DNA from: Zygosaccharomyces rouxii | Lineage: Eukaryota; Ascomycota; Saccharomycetes; Saccharomycetales; Saccharomycetaceae | DNA length: 64,000 nt | Reading direction: 5' to 3' | NCBI RefSeq assembly: GCF_000026365.1 | Contig: NC_012993.1 | Coordinates: 744,001-808,000 of the forward strand | Shown here: piece by piece, positions 9,433-18,100 of the stretch | How the letters are laid out: each line of letters begins with the position of its first letter | How positions within the stretch are numbered: the stretch's first letter is position 1 | Position numbers and translations under genes: made by a program | The notes under the pieces: generated by a model | What the model was told of the DNA's origin: nothing | The model's database searches: none | What the model saw: the letters and a program-made list of their open reading frames with translations, nothing else

Positions 9433-10339
9433 GCTGTGATATTATTACTAGTAACTTGACCTCAAGCTAGTATTGATTACTTACTCGTATCTTCGTATCT
9501 TCTTCTGCAACAAAAAAAGTACTCTCCTTAATCCCAAGTCTGTCGGAAGCTAAACGATGCTCTTATATATAATTTTTCAAACCCATACCGTAACTTGGCG
9601 ATAATATAAAAAGAGGAATGGAGTGAATTAACGGCAAACAAACTCCAAATAGGTAGTAACAGGTAACAACCAAATTTAACCCATCCGACTTCCTGTCTAT
9701 TCCGATATACGCCACTGATTGTCATGAAATCAGGGTTCTTGTCTCTATGAGAAACACTCTATGTAGGCTGGAGTTACCTAATGAAGCTATGCCCGTTACA
9801 CTGGGACTTGAAATGCAAGGATTTTCTGTTGCGTCAGTTGAGCCTGTATTGAGAGTCACCAACCCACTATTTGTGCATATACGATCTATTATTCTATACG
9901 AGTTTATATACGATGATCGCGTAGAAGTACAAAGTCATCATGAAATGCATTAGAACTGAATCTCAGATTTTGAAACAGAACTGTCCAAGACAATTGCTAA
10001 ACTATTCAGCCAGTCTCTAGGGTTTTGCAAACGTAAAATCAAAATCGATTTCTTTGCTCTTGAAGCGTCAGCTCCGAGCTTGAGCTATTTGTATATCGGT
10101 TTTATGCTAATCAACCACAGCTGTGGTCCGCCAAGACGAAGCGCTGCCTTCCGATTGGTCGGTCGGAACGGCTAAGCGACAACGACACAAATGTCTGCGT
10201 CAGTAATTCAAATAAGAAAATAATAATATTTCTCTTTAAATCCCCAGAATAATCATTTGCCCTTCTTTTTTACCTCTTATTAATAAAGTAGCATAGGAAG
10301 AATTCGAGAGCAGTAAGCGAAATTATTATTACTATTATT
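9433..10339. promoter_or_regulatory. RCF2/RRT12 divergent intergenic region
   Basis: 907 bp without a supported gene; the short ORFs here have no recognisable features. Three items stand out near RRT12: a perfect 14-bp palindrome ACCACAGCTGTGGT at 10114-10127, an inverted CCAAT box within CCGATTGGTCGG near 10151-10162, and GACACAAAT at 10194-10202, which fits the middle sporulation element DNCRCAAAW recognised by Ndt80. The last would suit the sporulation role of Rrt12 but is a short degenerate motif. Confidence 0.5.
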
Positions 10340-11812
10340 ATGAGGTTTTCATCGGTATTATTGTCACTTTTGATAGGTTCCGCCAGCGCTGAAGAATATT
10401 TGATAAGATTCAAGAGCCCTGATGGGTTCCAATTTTTCATGAATTCTGCCAAAGATCACACAAAAAATTTTAAGGAGTTTTTCCACAACAAAATTTCACA
10501 TACTTTCTCATTTGGATCATTTAGAGGTATTACAGTTGATATCTCCCAAGATGTAGTGGAAAAAATTCGCAATAATCCACTTGTGGCTGACTTAGTTCCT
10601 AATATTCAATTCAAGGCATTTGATGATGTGCTAGGTGTACAGGAACTCCAACAAAATTATCATGGCGATAATCTTGATGATGAAGACGGGTTTAATCCCT
10701 TCAAGGTTAAAGTGCAAGGGGAAGCGCCGCGCCATCTCGCACGGCTGTCAAGAAGAGCGCCATTACCTTACGAATTCGATGATGAATTAAGATACGAAGA
10801 GAGTTTCAATTATTACTATTATAAATGGCACAAGGGTAGAAATATCAATGCATATATTATTGATACTGGAATCTATAAAGAACATAAGGACTTCTGTGGA
10901 CGTGCCATATTCGGCCGAGACTTTACAGGGGAAGGTCCTGGTGATCGTAATGGACATGGAACTCACGTTGCTGGCATTGTGGGATCGAGCAACTTTGGTG
11001 TTGCTAAAAAGGTGAATTTAATTGAGGTTAAAGCTTTGAACAATAGAGGCCAAGGCAATTTAACAACAGTAATTAGCGCTGTTGAATTTGCCGTGAATCA
11101 TTGTAAATCATCGGGCAAAAAGGGTTGCGTTGCCAATCTTTCATTGGGTGCCGTCAGAAACAGTGTAATAAATCAAGCAATTAAAGCTGCTCATGAAGCA
11201 GGCCTCATTATTGTAGTTGCAGCAGGTAATTCTAATATTAATGCATGTTGGAATAGCCCTGCCTCTGCACCTGAGGCTATTACTGTAGGCGCCTTTGATG
11301 ATCGTACAGATACAATTGCAAAATTTAGTAATTGGGGTCCATGTGTTGATATTTTTGCATCAGGCGTCAAAGTTAAATCATTGTCTGCATTCCCACCTCA
11401 TAAACCAATTGCATTTTCAGGTACTTCGATGGCTTCACCAAGTGTTACTGGACTTGTTGCTATATTATTGGATAAAGGCGTTGAACCAGAAAATATTAAG
11501 GCTAAGCTTGTGGAATTAGCTACTCATGACCTTCTACAAAGGCGTACATTGTTTTTCAAACCTGGTACACCAAATAGAATTGCATTTAATGGTATGGAAA
11601 GAGAAGATGATGAATATGATGATGCTGTCTATCCAATTGTCGATTTGGAATCATTAGTACAAGAGTTACAAAATTATCAACCACCTCCATTAGAAGTTAA
11701 TAATAAAGATGGCAAATTTGATATCATCAATTTTAAAGATGATTCACCGTTACCAATGGGTACGATCGATTTGACAAAGAGGAAGATTCTATCACCTGGA
11801 GAAGAAAATTAA
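10340..11812 (+). CDS. RRT12: Subtilisin-family protease, Rrt12-like
   Basis: A 490-residue subtilase. The N-terminus MRFSSVLLSLLIGSASA is a signal peptide, followed by an inhibitor-type propeptide (residues 20-95). The catalytic triad is visible: Asp175 in YIIDTGIY, His209 in NGHGTHVAGIVG and Ser363 in FSGTSMASPS; the oxyanion-hole Asn is in AAGNSN. It belongs to the Prb1/Ysp3/Rrt12 group of proteinase-K-like enzymes. Length (491 in S. cerevisiae Rrt12), the long C-terminal tail and position next to IMG1 (YCR046C) favour YCR045C/RRT12, which acts in the dityrosine layer of the spore wall. All catalytic residues are present, so it should be active. Confidence 0.88.
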   Translation: MRFSSVLLSLLIGSASAEEYLIRFKSPDGFQFFMNSAKDHTKNFKEFFHNKISHTFSFGSFRGITVDISQDVVEKIRNNPLVADLVPNIQFKAFDDVLGVQELQQNYHGDNLDDEDGFNPFKVKVQGEAPRHLARLSRRAPLPYEFDDELRYEESFNYYYYKWHKGRNINAYIIDTGIYKEHKDFCGRAIFGRDFTGEGPGDRNGHGTHVAGIVGSSNFGVAKKVNLIEVKALNNRGQGNLTTVISAVEFAVNHCKSSGKKGCVANLSLGAVRNSVINQAIKAAHEAGLIIVVAAGNSNINACWNSPASAPEAITVGAFDDRTDTIAKFSNWGPCVDIFASGVKVKSLSAFPPHKPIAFSGTSMASPSVTGLVAILLDKGVEPENIKAKLVELATHDLLQRRTLFFKPGTPNRIAFNGMEREDDEYDDAVYPIVDLESLVQELQNYQPPPLEVNNKDGKFDIINFKDDSPLPMGTIDLTKRKILSPGEEN

Positions 11813-11963
11813 AAAAATTGATCTTTAATTCTTTAAAGAAGGAAAAACTGATATGATATAATAATCTATATGTACAAGTGCATTAATCGTCATCAGGGAA
11901 GGAAGGCGAAGGAGAAAGGAGAAAAAAGATCTATATAAAGATAATAGTAGTAATAATACACGC

Positions 11964-12608
11964 TTAATTTAGAAGCGATTTTTTAACCAAACTCCAACTA
12001 CCTGCGGCACCTGCCATCATTGCAGACGCATATCCCATTGGTTTTAAACCTCTAGATGATCTGAAGATGGCACCAGTGATTGCACCAGCACCAATCGATC
12101 CGACAGTATCATGCTTACCTCTATAGGAGTCAATGGAGGAATTGATCAAATTGTACATCATTGCTAAAACACCCATATTGTTACCAAGGAATGGACCTCT
12201 TCTAGTTACATGATTAAGCACGGTGTTCAACTGTAGTTTCCCCGGACTATTTGGTGGAATATTTCTTAAACCTTCAAAAAAACCATATGCACCACCAGAT
12301 CCCAATCCAATTAGATATACAGCACCAGTACCGTAACAAAGATCGTCACCCCAACCACGTGAAGGAATCAAACCTTGGGAACCTTCCATTGTTGACAGTT
12401 GTTCTTCCTCTAGATCTAAAAATTCAACACCTTTGTCTAGTCCCGCTAGGGGATGCAATTTGTTCACATCAAGGGCACCAGGTGTTTGAATGACGTTCGA
12501 AACATTGGTCAATTGAGATGGGTCAAACCCTAGAGTCTGCTCCAAATTTGAATCTTGCTCTTGTGAATTCTTCTGCTCTTGAGGCTCTGATCTACTGAAC
12601 CAACCCAT
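11964..12608 (-). CDS. TIM23: Mitochondrial import channel subunit Tim23
   Basis: A 214-residue protein (222 in S. cerevisiae). The hydrophilic intermembrane-space N-terminus (1-90) contains HPLAGLDKGVEFLDLEEEQL, the Tim50/presequence-binding region, followed by the Tim17/22/23 four-helix domain with SRGWGDDLCYGTGAVYLIGL, NTVLNHVTRRGPFLGNN and GSIGAGAITGAIFRSSRGLKP. It forms the core of the TIM23 translocase for matrix and inner-membrane proteins. Synteny is YNR017W, between RCF2 and ACC1. Confidence 0.96.
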   Translation of the reverse strand: MGWFSRSEPQEQKNSQEQDSNLEQTLGFDPSQLTNVSNVIQTPGALDVNKLHPLAGLDKGVEFLDLEEEQLSTMEGSQGLIPSRGWGDDLCYGTGAVYLIGLGSGGAYGFFEGLRNIPPNSPGKLQLNTVLNHVTRRGPFLGNNMGVLAMMYNLINSSIDSYRGKHDTVGSIGAGAITGAIFRSSRGLKPMGYASAMMAGAAGSWSLVKKSLLN

Positions 12609-12976
12609 CTCGACAAAAAGGTAAACGCTTTTGGTTATAGTATGTTATACTTTGGTCGCTAACACTACCACCTTGTGCTCAAAACTCTGCAACTTTTGTC
12701 ATATTGGGCGAAACTGGATTCAAAATTTCACCACCGGAAAAAAAAAAAAAAAAAATAAAAATTTGTCAACCGCTCGTATTTTATGATCAGAAGTAGCGAT
12801 TTACAGTTTCGAAGTGTCAGCGTCAGTAAATAAGAAACCAAGATAGAAGAAACTCGATGAAATGCATAAAATATATAAAGTGTCAAAGCTACTGGAATCA
12901 ATCTATCATTTATCATGACTATACTCAGTAGAATTACCTTGAATTTCTGAAGTACCTTGCAGAAAAAATTGACAAG
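12609..12976. other. TIM23 / unknown-gene divergent spacer with an A18 tract
   Basis: 368 bp with no gene. It contains an A18 homopolymer at 12738-12755, probably a nucleosome-excluding promoter element, directly after a CCACCGG sequence, and a TATA-like ATATATAAAG near 12869-12878. Nothing else is recognisable. Confidence 0.5.
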
Positions 12977-13498
12977 ATGCAAATGCAAGCGCCACAACCA
13001 ATATTGGTTATTGACCCGACGGAAGCCGCCAGACTACAGAGAGCTCATCGTCATTTGCACGTTTCGTTTGATCTGTTCTCTACAGAACTGCAAAGATTGG
13101 AGGCTACTAAAATATTCCTGCCTCAATGGCAGTATCCTGAACAGGAGAATAATGAAGAATGGGCAATGGTGCCTTCCCCATCACCAATTGTGTCACAGGA
13201 AACATCTCACAGCGCGCTAGATGTACAAATTCAATCTTATAGATCCTACGCGGCCAAGTGTAATGGTAGGATGAGGTTTTGGGAGTCTGCGAGACGCCGT
13301 AACCAACCAGAGGGTGAACGCATTTTCAGCGATTCCGACTACGACAATGATGAAGATGATACTATATGCGCTGAAATGGATTATCAATTGCACAGCGAAG
13401 ACGAGAAGCAGGAAGTAGAAGAGCAAGATCAGACTGAACCAGGATTGACCGCATTAAAAAAGCTTTATAGAGCATACCAGGCGATCATACATACGTGA
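12977..13498 (+). CDS. Unrecognised protein of 173 residues
   Basis: An ATG-initiated ORF of 173 residues that I do not recognise. The N-terminal half (IDPTEAARLQRAHRHLHVSF, then DLFSTELQRLEATKIFL) looks like an amphipathic helical segment. It is followed by a Pro/Ser linker, a basic patch (WESARRRNQ) and a long acidic region of Asp, Glu and Gln (residues 115-155) before a short helical C-terminus (LTALKKLYRAYQAIIHT). No signal peptide or membrane segment. It lies between TIM23 and ACC1, where S. cerevisiae has adjacent genes (YNR017W, YNR016C) with nothing between. Ordered composition and a clean promoter argue for a real gene; function unknown. Confidence 0.6.
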   Translation: MQMQAPQPILVIDPTEAARLQRAHRHLHVSFDLFSTELQRLEATKIFLPQWQYPEQENNEEWAMVPSPSPIVSQETSHSALDVQIQSYRSYAAKCNGRMRFWESARRRNQPEGERIFSDSDYDNDEDDTICAEMDYQLHSEDEKQEVEEQDQTEPGLTALKKLYRAYQAIIHT

Positions 13499-13574
13499 AT
13501 AAAAAACAAATGATAAAAAAAAAAAAGATTCATATATCCATTCCATACATAAGCACATTAAACATCCTCAATTC

Positions 13575-13835
13575 TTAGGTATGTGGTTGTACCAGATTTT
13601 CTTGCTTCTTCGTAGAACTAGGAGCATCGTTTGAATCATCATCCTCCTCCGCGTCAGTATCGGTATCAGCGTCCACGACATCAATAGTCTTGACAAAATC
13701 CGTCAGCGTATCATTGAAGCTTTTAACGCCGGAAACAATACTACCAAAGAGCCAGGATAAAGTTGATTGAGATTCTTCTTCATTTGCATCAGTTGGCATT
13801 GTTGTTGTATTGAATGATTCACTTCTAATTGACAT
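13575..13835 (-). CDS. Small acidic protein of 86 residues, unrecognised
   Basis: An ATG-initiated 86-residue ORF, convergent with the preceding unknown gene (76 bp between stops). The centre has one hydrophobic-amphipathic segment, STLSWLFGSIVSGVKSFND, followed by a strongly acidic tail (DADTDTDAEEDDD). There is no cleavable signal. The amphipathic helix plus acidic tail could contact a membrane or a partner, but this is inference. I cannot name a homologue. Size and composition make a spurious ORF possible, although clean start context and a promoter-like region behind it favour a gene. Confidence 0.45.
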   Translation of the reverse strand: MSIRSESFNTTTMPTDANEEESQSTLSWLFGSIVSGVKSFNDTLTDFVKTIDVVDADTDTDAEEDDDSNDAPSSTKKQENLVQPHT

Positions 13836-14558
13836 TGTGGTTTCTTAATACTGGAGTTTTTAGTGTTCAGTAGCAGTGAAAAGAATCCTTATTATAATTA
13901 ATGTCAAAAGTGGCTTAAGTGATTTGCTATTTTAAGGGTACTATGCTTTTAATGTGTCCCTGAGTAAGTTTTAGGGCGGTATATTCCGTTACCCGATAAT
14001 CAAAAACCGAGTTACCGATTAACCGTACACCAGACGGGAGAGAGGGGGGGTACATCAGATAATTGATGGTAGAGGCAGAAGGGCAAAGCTTCAGAATGTA
14101 AACGGCATCCCCCCCAGATTCATCGTTAATAGTGCACCTTTTTATCCTTGATGATATACAGGATCCAAGGAGTTAGATCATGTGATAATCATATGCCCTA
14201 TTAGCCGCCGATAGATATGTTACCCGCACATCATATGATACGTTCGATGTAAAGCATTTAAACCAATAACTATGTACGCGGGATACCCAGAGATTTAAGT
14301 ATGTTTATTCATAGATCATCACCCGTATTCTACCCTGCAGCATTCTTCTCCCTTTTAATATGTGATTACCCACAGTTATTTCATTGGTTTTCCTTCTGCT
14401 TCCGTTACGCGTTACGAACGCCTTACATCACGATTTTTTTTCAACAATTTTTTTGTTGGCGGTTTCTTCGTTCACTGCGCGACGAGAGTATATAAAGGAG
14501 GTGGGTCCACTGCTACTCGGCGGCAACCAAGACTCCAAACAAACCATCACAATCAAGG
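13836..14558 (+). promoter_or_regulatory. ACC1 promoter and predicted non-coding first exon
   Basis: Upstream control region of ACC1. Visible sites: Reb1-type TTACCCG at 13989-13995 and 14220-14226; an E-box CATGTG at 14179-14184 resembling the inositol/choline element bound by Ino2/Ino4; and an exact Ume6 URS1 core TAGCCGCCGA at 14202-14211. This set matches how S. cerevisiae lipid-synthesis genes, including ACC1, are controlled. A strong TATATAAA lies at 14489-14496. The predicted leader exon therefore starts somewhere after about 14520 and ends at the splice donor at 14559. It contains no ATG. G- and C-homopolymer tracts occur near 14043 and 14109. Confidence 0.7.
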
Positions 14559-15075
14559 GTATGTATAGGGGGGTAATAAAATAAGAGAGGGAAAATTGTT
14601 GACGAGTTATTGAGAATGGCATTGACAAGATAAACTGGCAAAAGCTTGTTTATCTTTCTTTTATTTCATTTTATTTTATTTTTCTGTTTCATTTTCGTGT
14701 TTTTCATGTAGGGTTGACAAGCTATCAGGGTTGCGAGGGACATTCTACCGGATGGCATATACGATTATCAAGGAATGGGAAGGATGCCATGGCATCAGAT
14801 ATAGGATCTGTAATATGAAAAATGTATTTTTTTGGTTCGATTGATCTTCGGCCCGCTGTTTCCTTTGCTCGCTCGGCTTGTCTGTTCGTTTGTCTGTCTA
14901 CCTTTTTTTTTTCGTTCGTTTTTGTCTTCTCTCTTTTCGACAATCCAACAACGTTTCCTATCTCAATCCAACAATATTATACAAGAGAAAAAAATAAGAA
15001 TAAAAAAAACCAAACAACAAAAAGATTGGATTCAGATTGTAGTGGCAGTAATACTAACATCAAGACGATTTCTAG
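14559..15075 (+). other. ACC1: Predicted spliceosomal intron in the ACC1 5' leader
   Basis: The donor GTATGT at 14559-14564, the perfect branch site TACTAAC at 15052-15058 and the acceptor TCTAG ending at 15075 have canonical yeast sequence and spacing (18 nt from branch A to AG). A second acceptor, TTTAG ending at 15084, is possible. The 517-nt intron contains several ATGs, including the one at 14822 that opens in frame with ACC1; splicing would remove them all. Neither the first exon after the TATA box nor the remaining leader (15076-15166) contains an ATG, so splicing leaves the ACC1 ATG as the first. No ACC1 intron is known to me in S. cerevisiae. Confidence 0.8.
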
Positions 15076-15166
15076 CCTCTTTAGACAAATACGATTCAAT
15101 TTTGTGAGCAGTTTACCACGCCTGCGTTTAACCCGTTGTTTTCATTTTAATAGAACTCAATTGAAG

Positions 15167-18100
15167 ATGAGTGAGGAGAGCCTTTTTGAAGTTAGTTCAA
15201 AAGTGGGAGTTGAAGAAATAGCGGATTATGCAAAAGAACATGCAAAATTACCAGCAAGTTTTATAGGTTACAGGACCGTAGATAAAGCGGAAGAGAGTCC
15301 ACTTAAAGATTTCGTTAGAAACCATGGTGGTCATACCGTCATTTCAAAGATTCTAATTGCAAACAATGGTATTGCAGCTGTTAAAGAAATCAGATCTGTA
15401 AGGAAATGGGCTTACGAAACATTTGGTGACGATAGAGCTGTTCAATTTGTTGCAATGGCAACCCCAGAAGATTTAGAGGCCAATGCAGAGTATATTCGTA
15501 TGGCTGAGCAATACGTAGAAGTTCCAGGTGGTACAAACAACAACAACTATGCCAATGTGGATCTTATCGTTGAAATTGCAGAAAGAGCTGACGTTGACGC
15601 AGTATGGGCTGGTTGGGGTCATGCAAGTGAAAATCCAGATTTACCTGAGACGCTTGCAAATTCTAAACGTAAAATTCTTTTCATCGGTCCACCAGGTAAC
15701 GCCATGAGATCTTTAGGTGACAAAATTTCATCAACCATTGTCGCCCAGCACGCAAAGGTTCCATGTATTCCTTGGTCAGGTACAGGTGTTGATAAAGTTC
15801 GTATTGATTATGAATCAGGTTTAGTGTGCGTTGATGATGAAATTTATAAGCAAGGTTGTTCTACATCCGCGGAAGATGGGTTAGAACGTGCTAAGAAGAT
15901 TGGATTCCCAGTCATGGTAAAGGCCTCAGAAGGTGGTGGTGGTAAAGGTATTAGACAAGTACATCGTGCAGAAGATTTCATACCGTTATACAACCAAGCA
16001 GCCAATGAAATTCCAGGTTCCCCCATCTTTATTATGAAATTAGCAGGTAGAGCCCGCCATTTGGAAGTTCAATTATTAGCCGATCAATACGGTGCAAATG
16101 TTTCATTATTTGGTCGTGATTGTTCCGTACAAAGACGTCATCAAAAGATTATTGAAGAGGCACCAGTTACCATTGCCAAACCTGATACCTTTAAGGAGAT
16201 GGAGAAAGCTGCTGTCAGATTGGGTAAATTAGTCGGTTACGTTTCTGCAGGTACAGTGGAGTATCTTTATTCTCATGATGATGATCAATTCTATTTCTTA
16301 GAATTAAATCCTCGCTTACAAGTGGAACATCCAACTACAGAAATGGTTAGTGGTGTCAACTTACCGGCAGCTCAATTACAAATTGCAATGGGTATCCCCA
16401 TGCATAGAATAAGAGACATTAGAATGCTCTACGGTATGCACCCTCAACAATCGACAAAGATCGATTTTGAATTTGCAAACGAAGAATCTTCCACCACACA
16501 GAGAAAGCCAACGCCAAAGGGTCATTGTACTGCATGTCGTATTACATCTGAAGATCCAAACGAAGGTTTTAAACCATCCGGTGGGTCACTTCACGAACTA
16601 AATTTTAGATCATCTTCTAACGTTTGGGGGTATTTCTCCGTGGGTAACAATGGTGGTATTCATTCCTTTTCAGATTCCCAATTTGGTCACATCTTTGCCT
16701 TTGGTGAAAATAGACAAGCATCTAGAAAGCATATGGTTGTAGCATTGAAGGAATTATCCATTAGAGGTGATTTCAGAACGACAGTGGAATATTTAATTAA
16801 ACTTTTAGAAACCGAAGATTTTGAGAAAAATACAATTACTACAGGTTGGTTAGACGATTTGATCTCTCAAAAGATGACCGCCGAAAAGCCGGACCCAACT
16901 TTAGCAGTTATTTGTGGTGCCGCAACAAAGGCATTCATTGCATCTGAAGCTGCTCGTCAAAATTATATCAATTCTTTGAAAAAGGGTCAAGTGCCTAGTA
17001 AATCCCTGTTGCAAACCATGTATCCAGTGGAATTCATTCATGAAGGTAAACGTTACAAGTTTACAGTGGCCAAATCTGCAGACGACCGTTATACACTTTT
17101 CATCAATGGATCCAAATGTGAAGTTCGTATACGTAAACTGTCTGATGGTGGTCTTTTGATTGCCATTGGCGGTAAATCACATACGATTTACTGGAAGGAT
17201 GAAGTTAGTGCTACCAGATTGTCTGTGGATTCTATGACTACTTTATTAGAAGCAGAAGATGATCCAACTCAGCTACGTACTCCATCCCCTGGTAAATTGG
17301 TTAAATTTTTGGTGGATAACGGTGACCACATCGATGGTGGCCAAACCTACGCTGAAGTGGAAGTCATGAAGATGCAAATGCCGCTAGTGGCACAAGAGAG
17401 CGGTGTGGTACAATTATTAAAGCAACCAGGTTCCACCATCGCTGCTGGTGACATTATTGCCATTTTAAGTTTAGATGATCCATCCAAGGTTAAACACGCA
17501 TTACCTTTTGAAGGTATGTTACCAGACTTCGGTGCTCCTATAATTGAAGGTACTAAGCCAGCTTATAAGTTCAGATCATTAGAGACTACTTTACAAAACA
17601 TTTTGAATGGGTATGATAACCAAGTAATTATGAATCCATCTTTGCAAGAGTTAATCAAAGTTCTAAGAGATCCTCAATTACCTTACTCTGAATGGTCCAT
17701 GCAAATCTCCGCATTGCATTCTAGATTACCACCAAAGTTGAATGAACAATTGAGTCAATTGGTGGACCGTTCCTCCAAGAGAAATGCCCTTTTCCCTGCT
17801 AGACAATTGAATAAACTATTGGAAAGTGCAACAAAACAACCTGATTCTGATCCTTCGTTGACACCTGTGGTGGAACCATTATTGGATGTCACTCGCCGTT
17901 ATGCCAACGGTTTAGAAGCCCATGAACACTCTGTTTTTGTGAAATTCTTGGAAGAGTATTACAACGTGGAAAAACTGTTTAGTTCTACCACCGAGGACAA
18001 CGTTATCTTGAAATTGAGAGATGAATATTCCGACAATTTGGAAAAAGTGGTGGTCATCGTTCTATCTCACGCTAAGGTCGCCGCTAAGAACAACTTGATT

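Noticed and set aside
14822..15166. 115-codon N-terminal extension of ACC1 opening at an ATG at 14822
   Set aside because: It lies mostly inside the predicted intron, is low-complexity (Phe/Ser then Lys/Asn runs), and the conserved Acc1 start is at 15167. Only the part from 15076 is of interest, through splicing.
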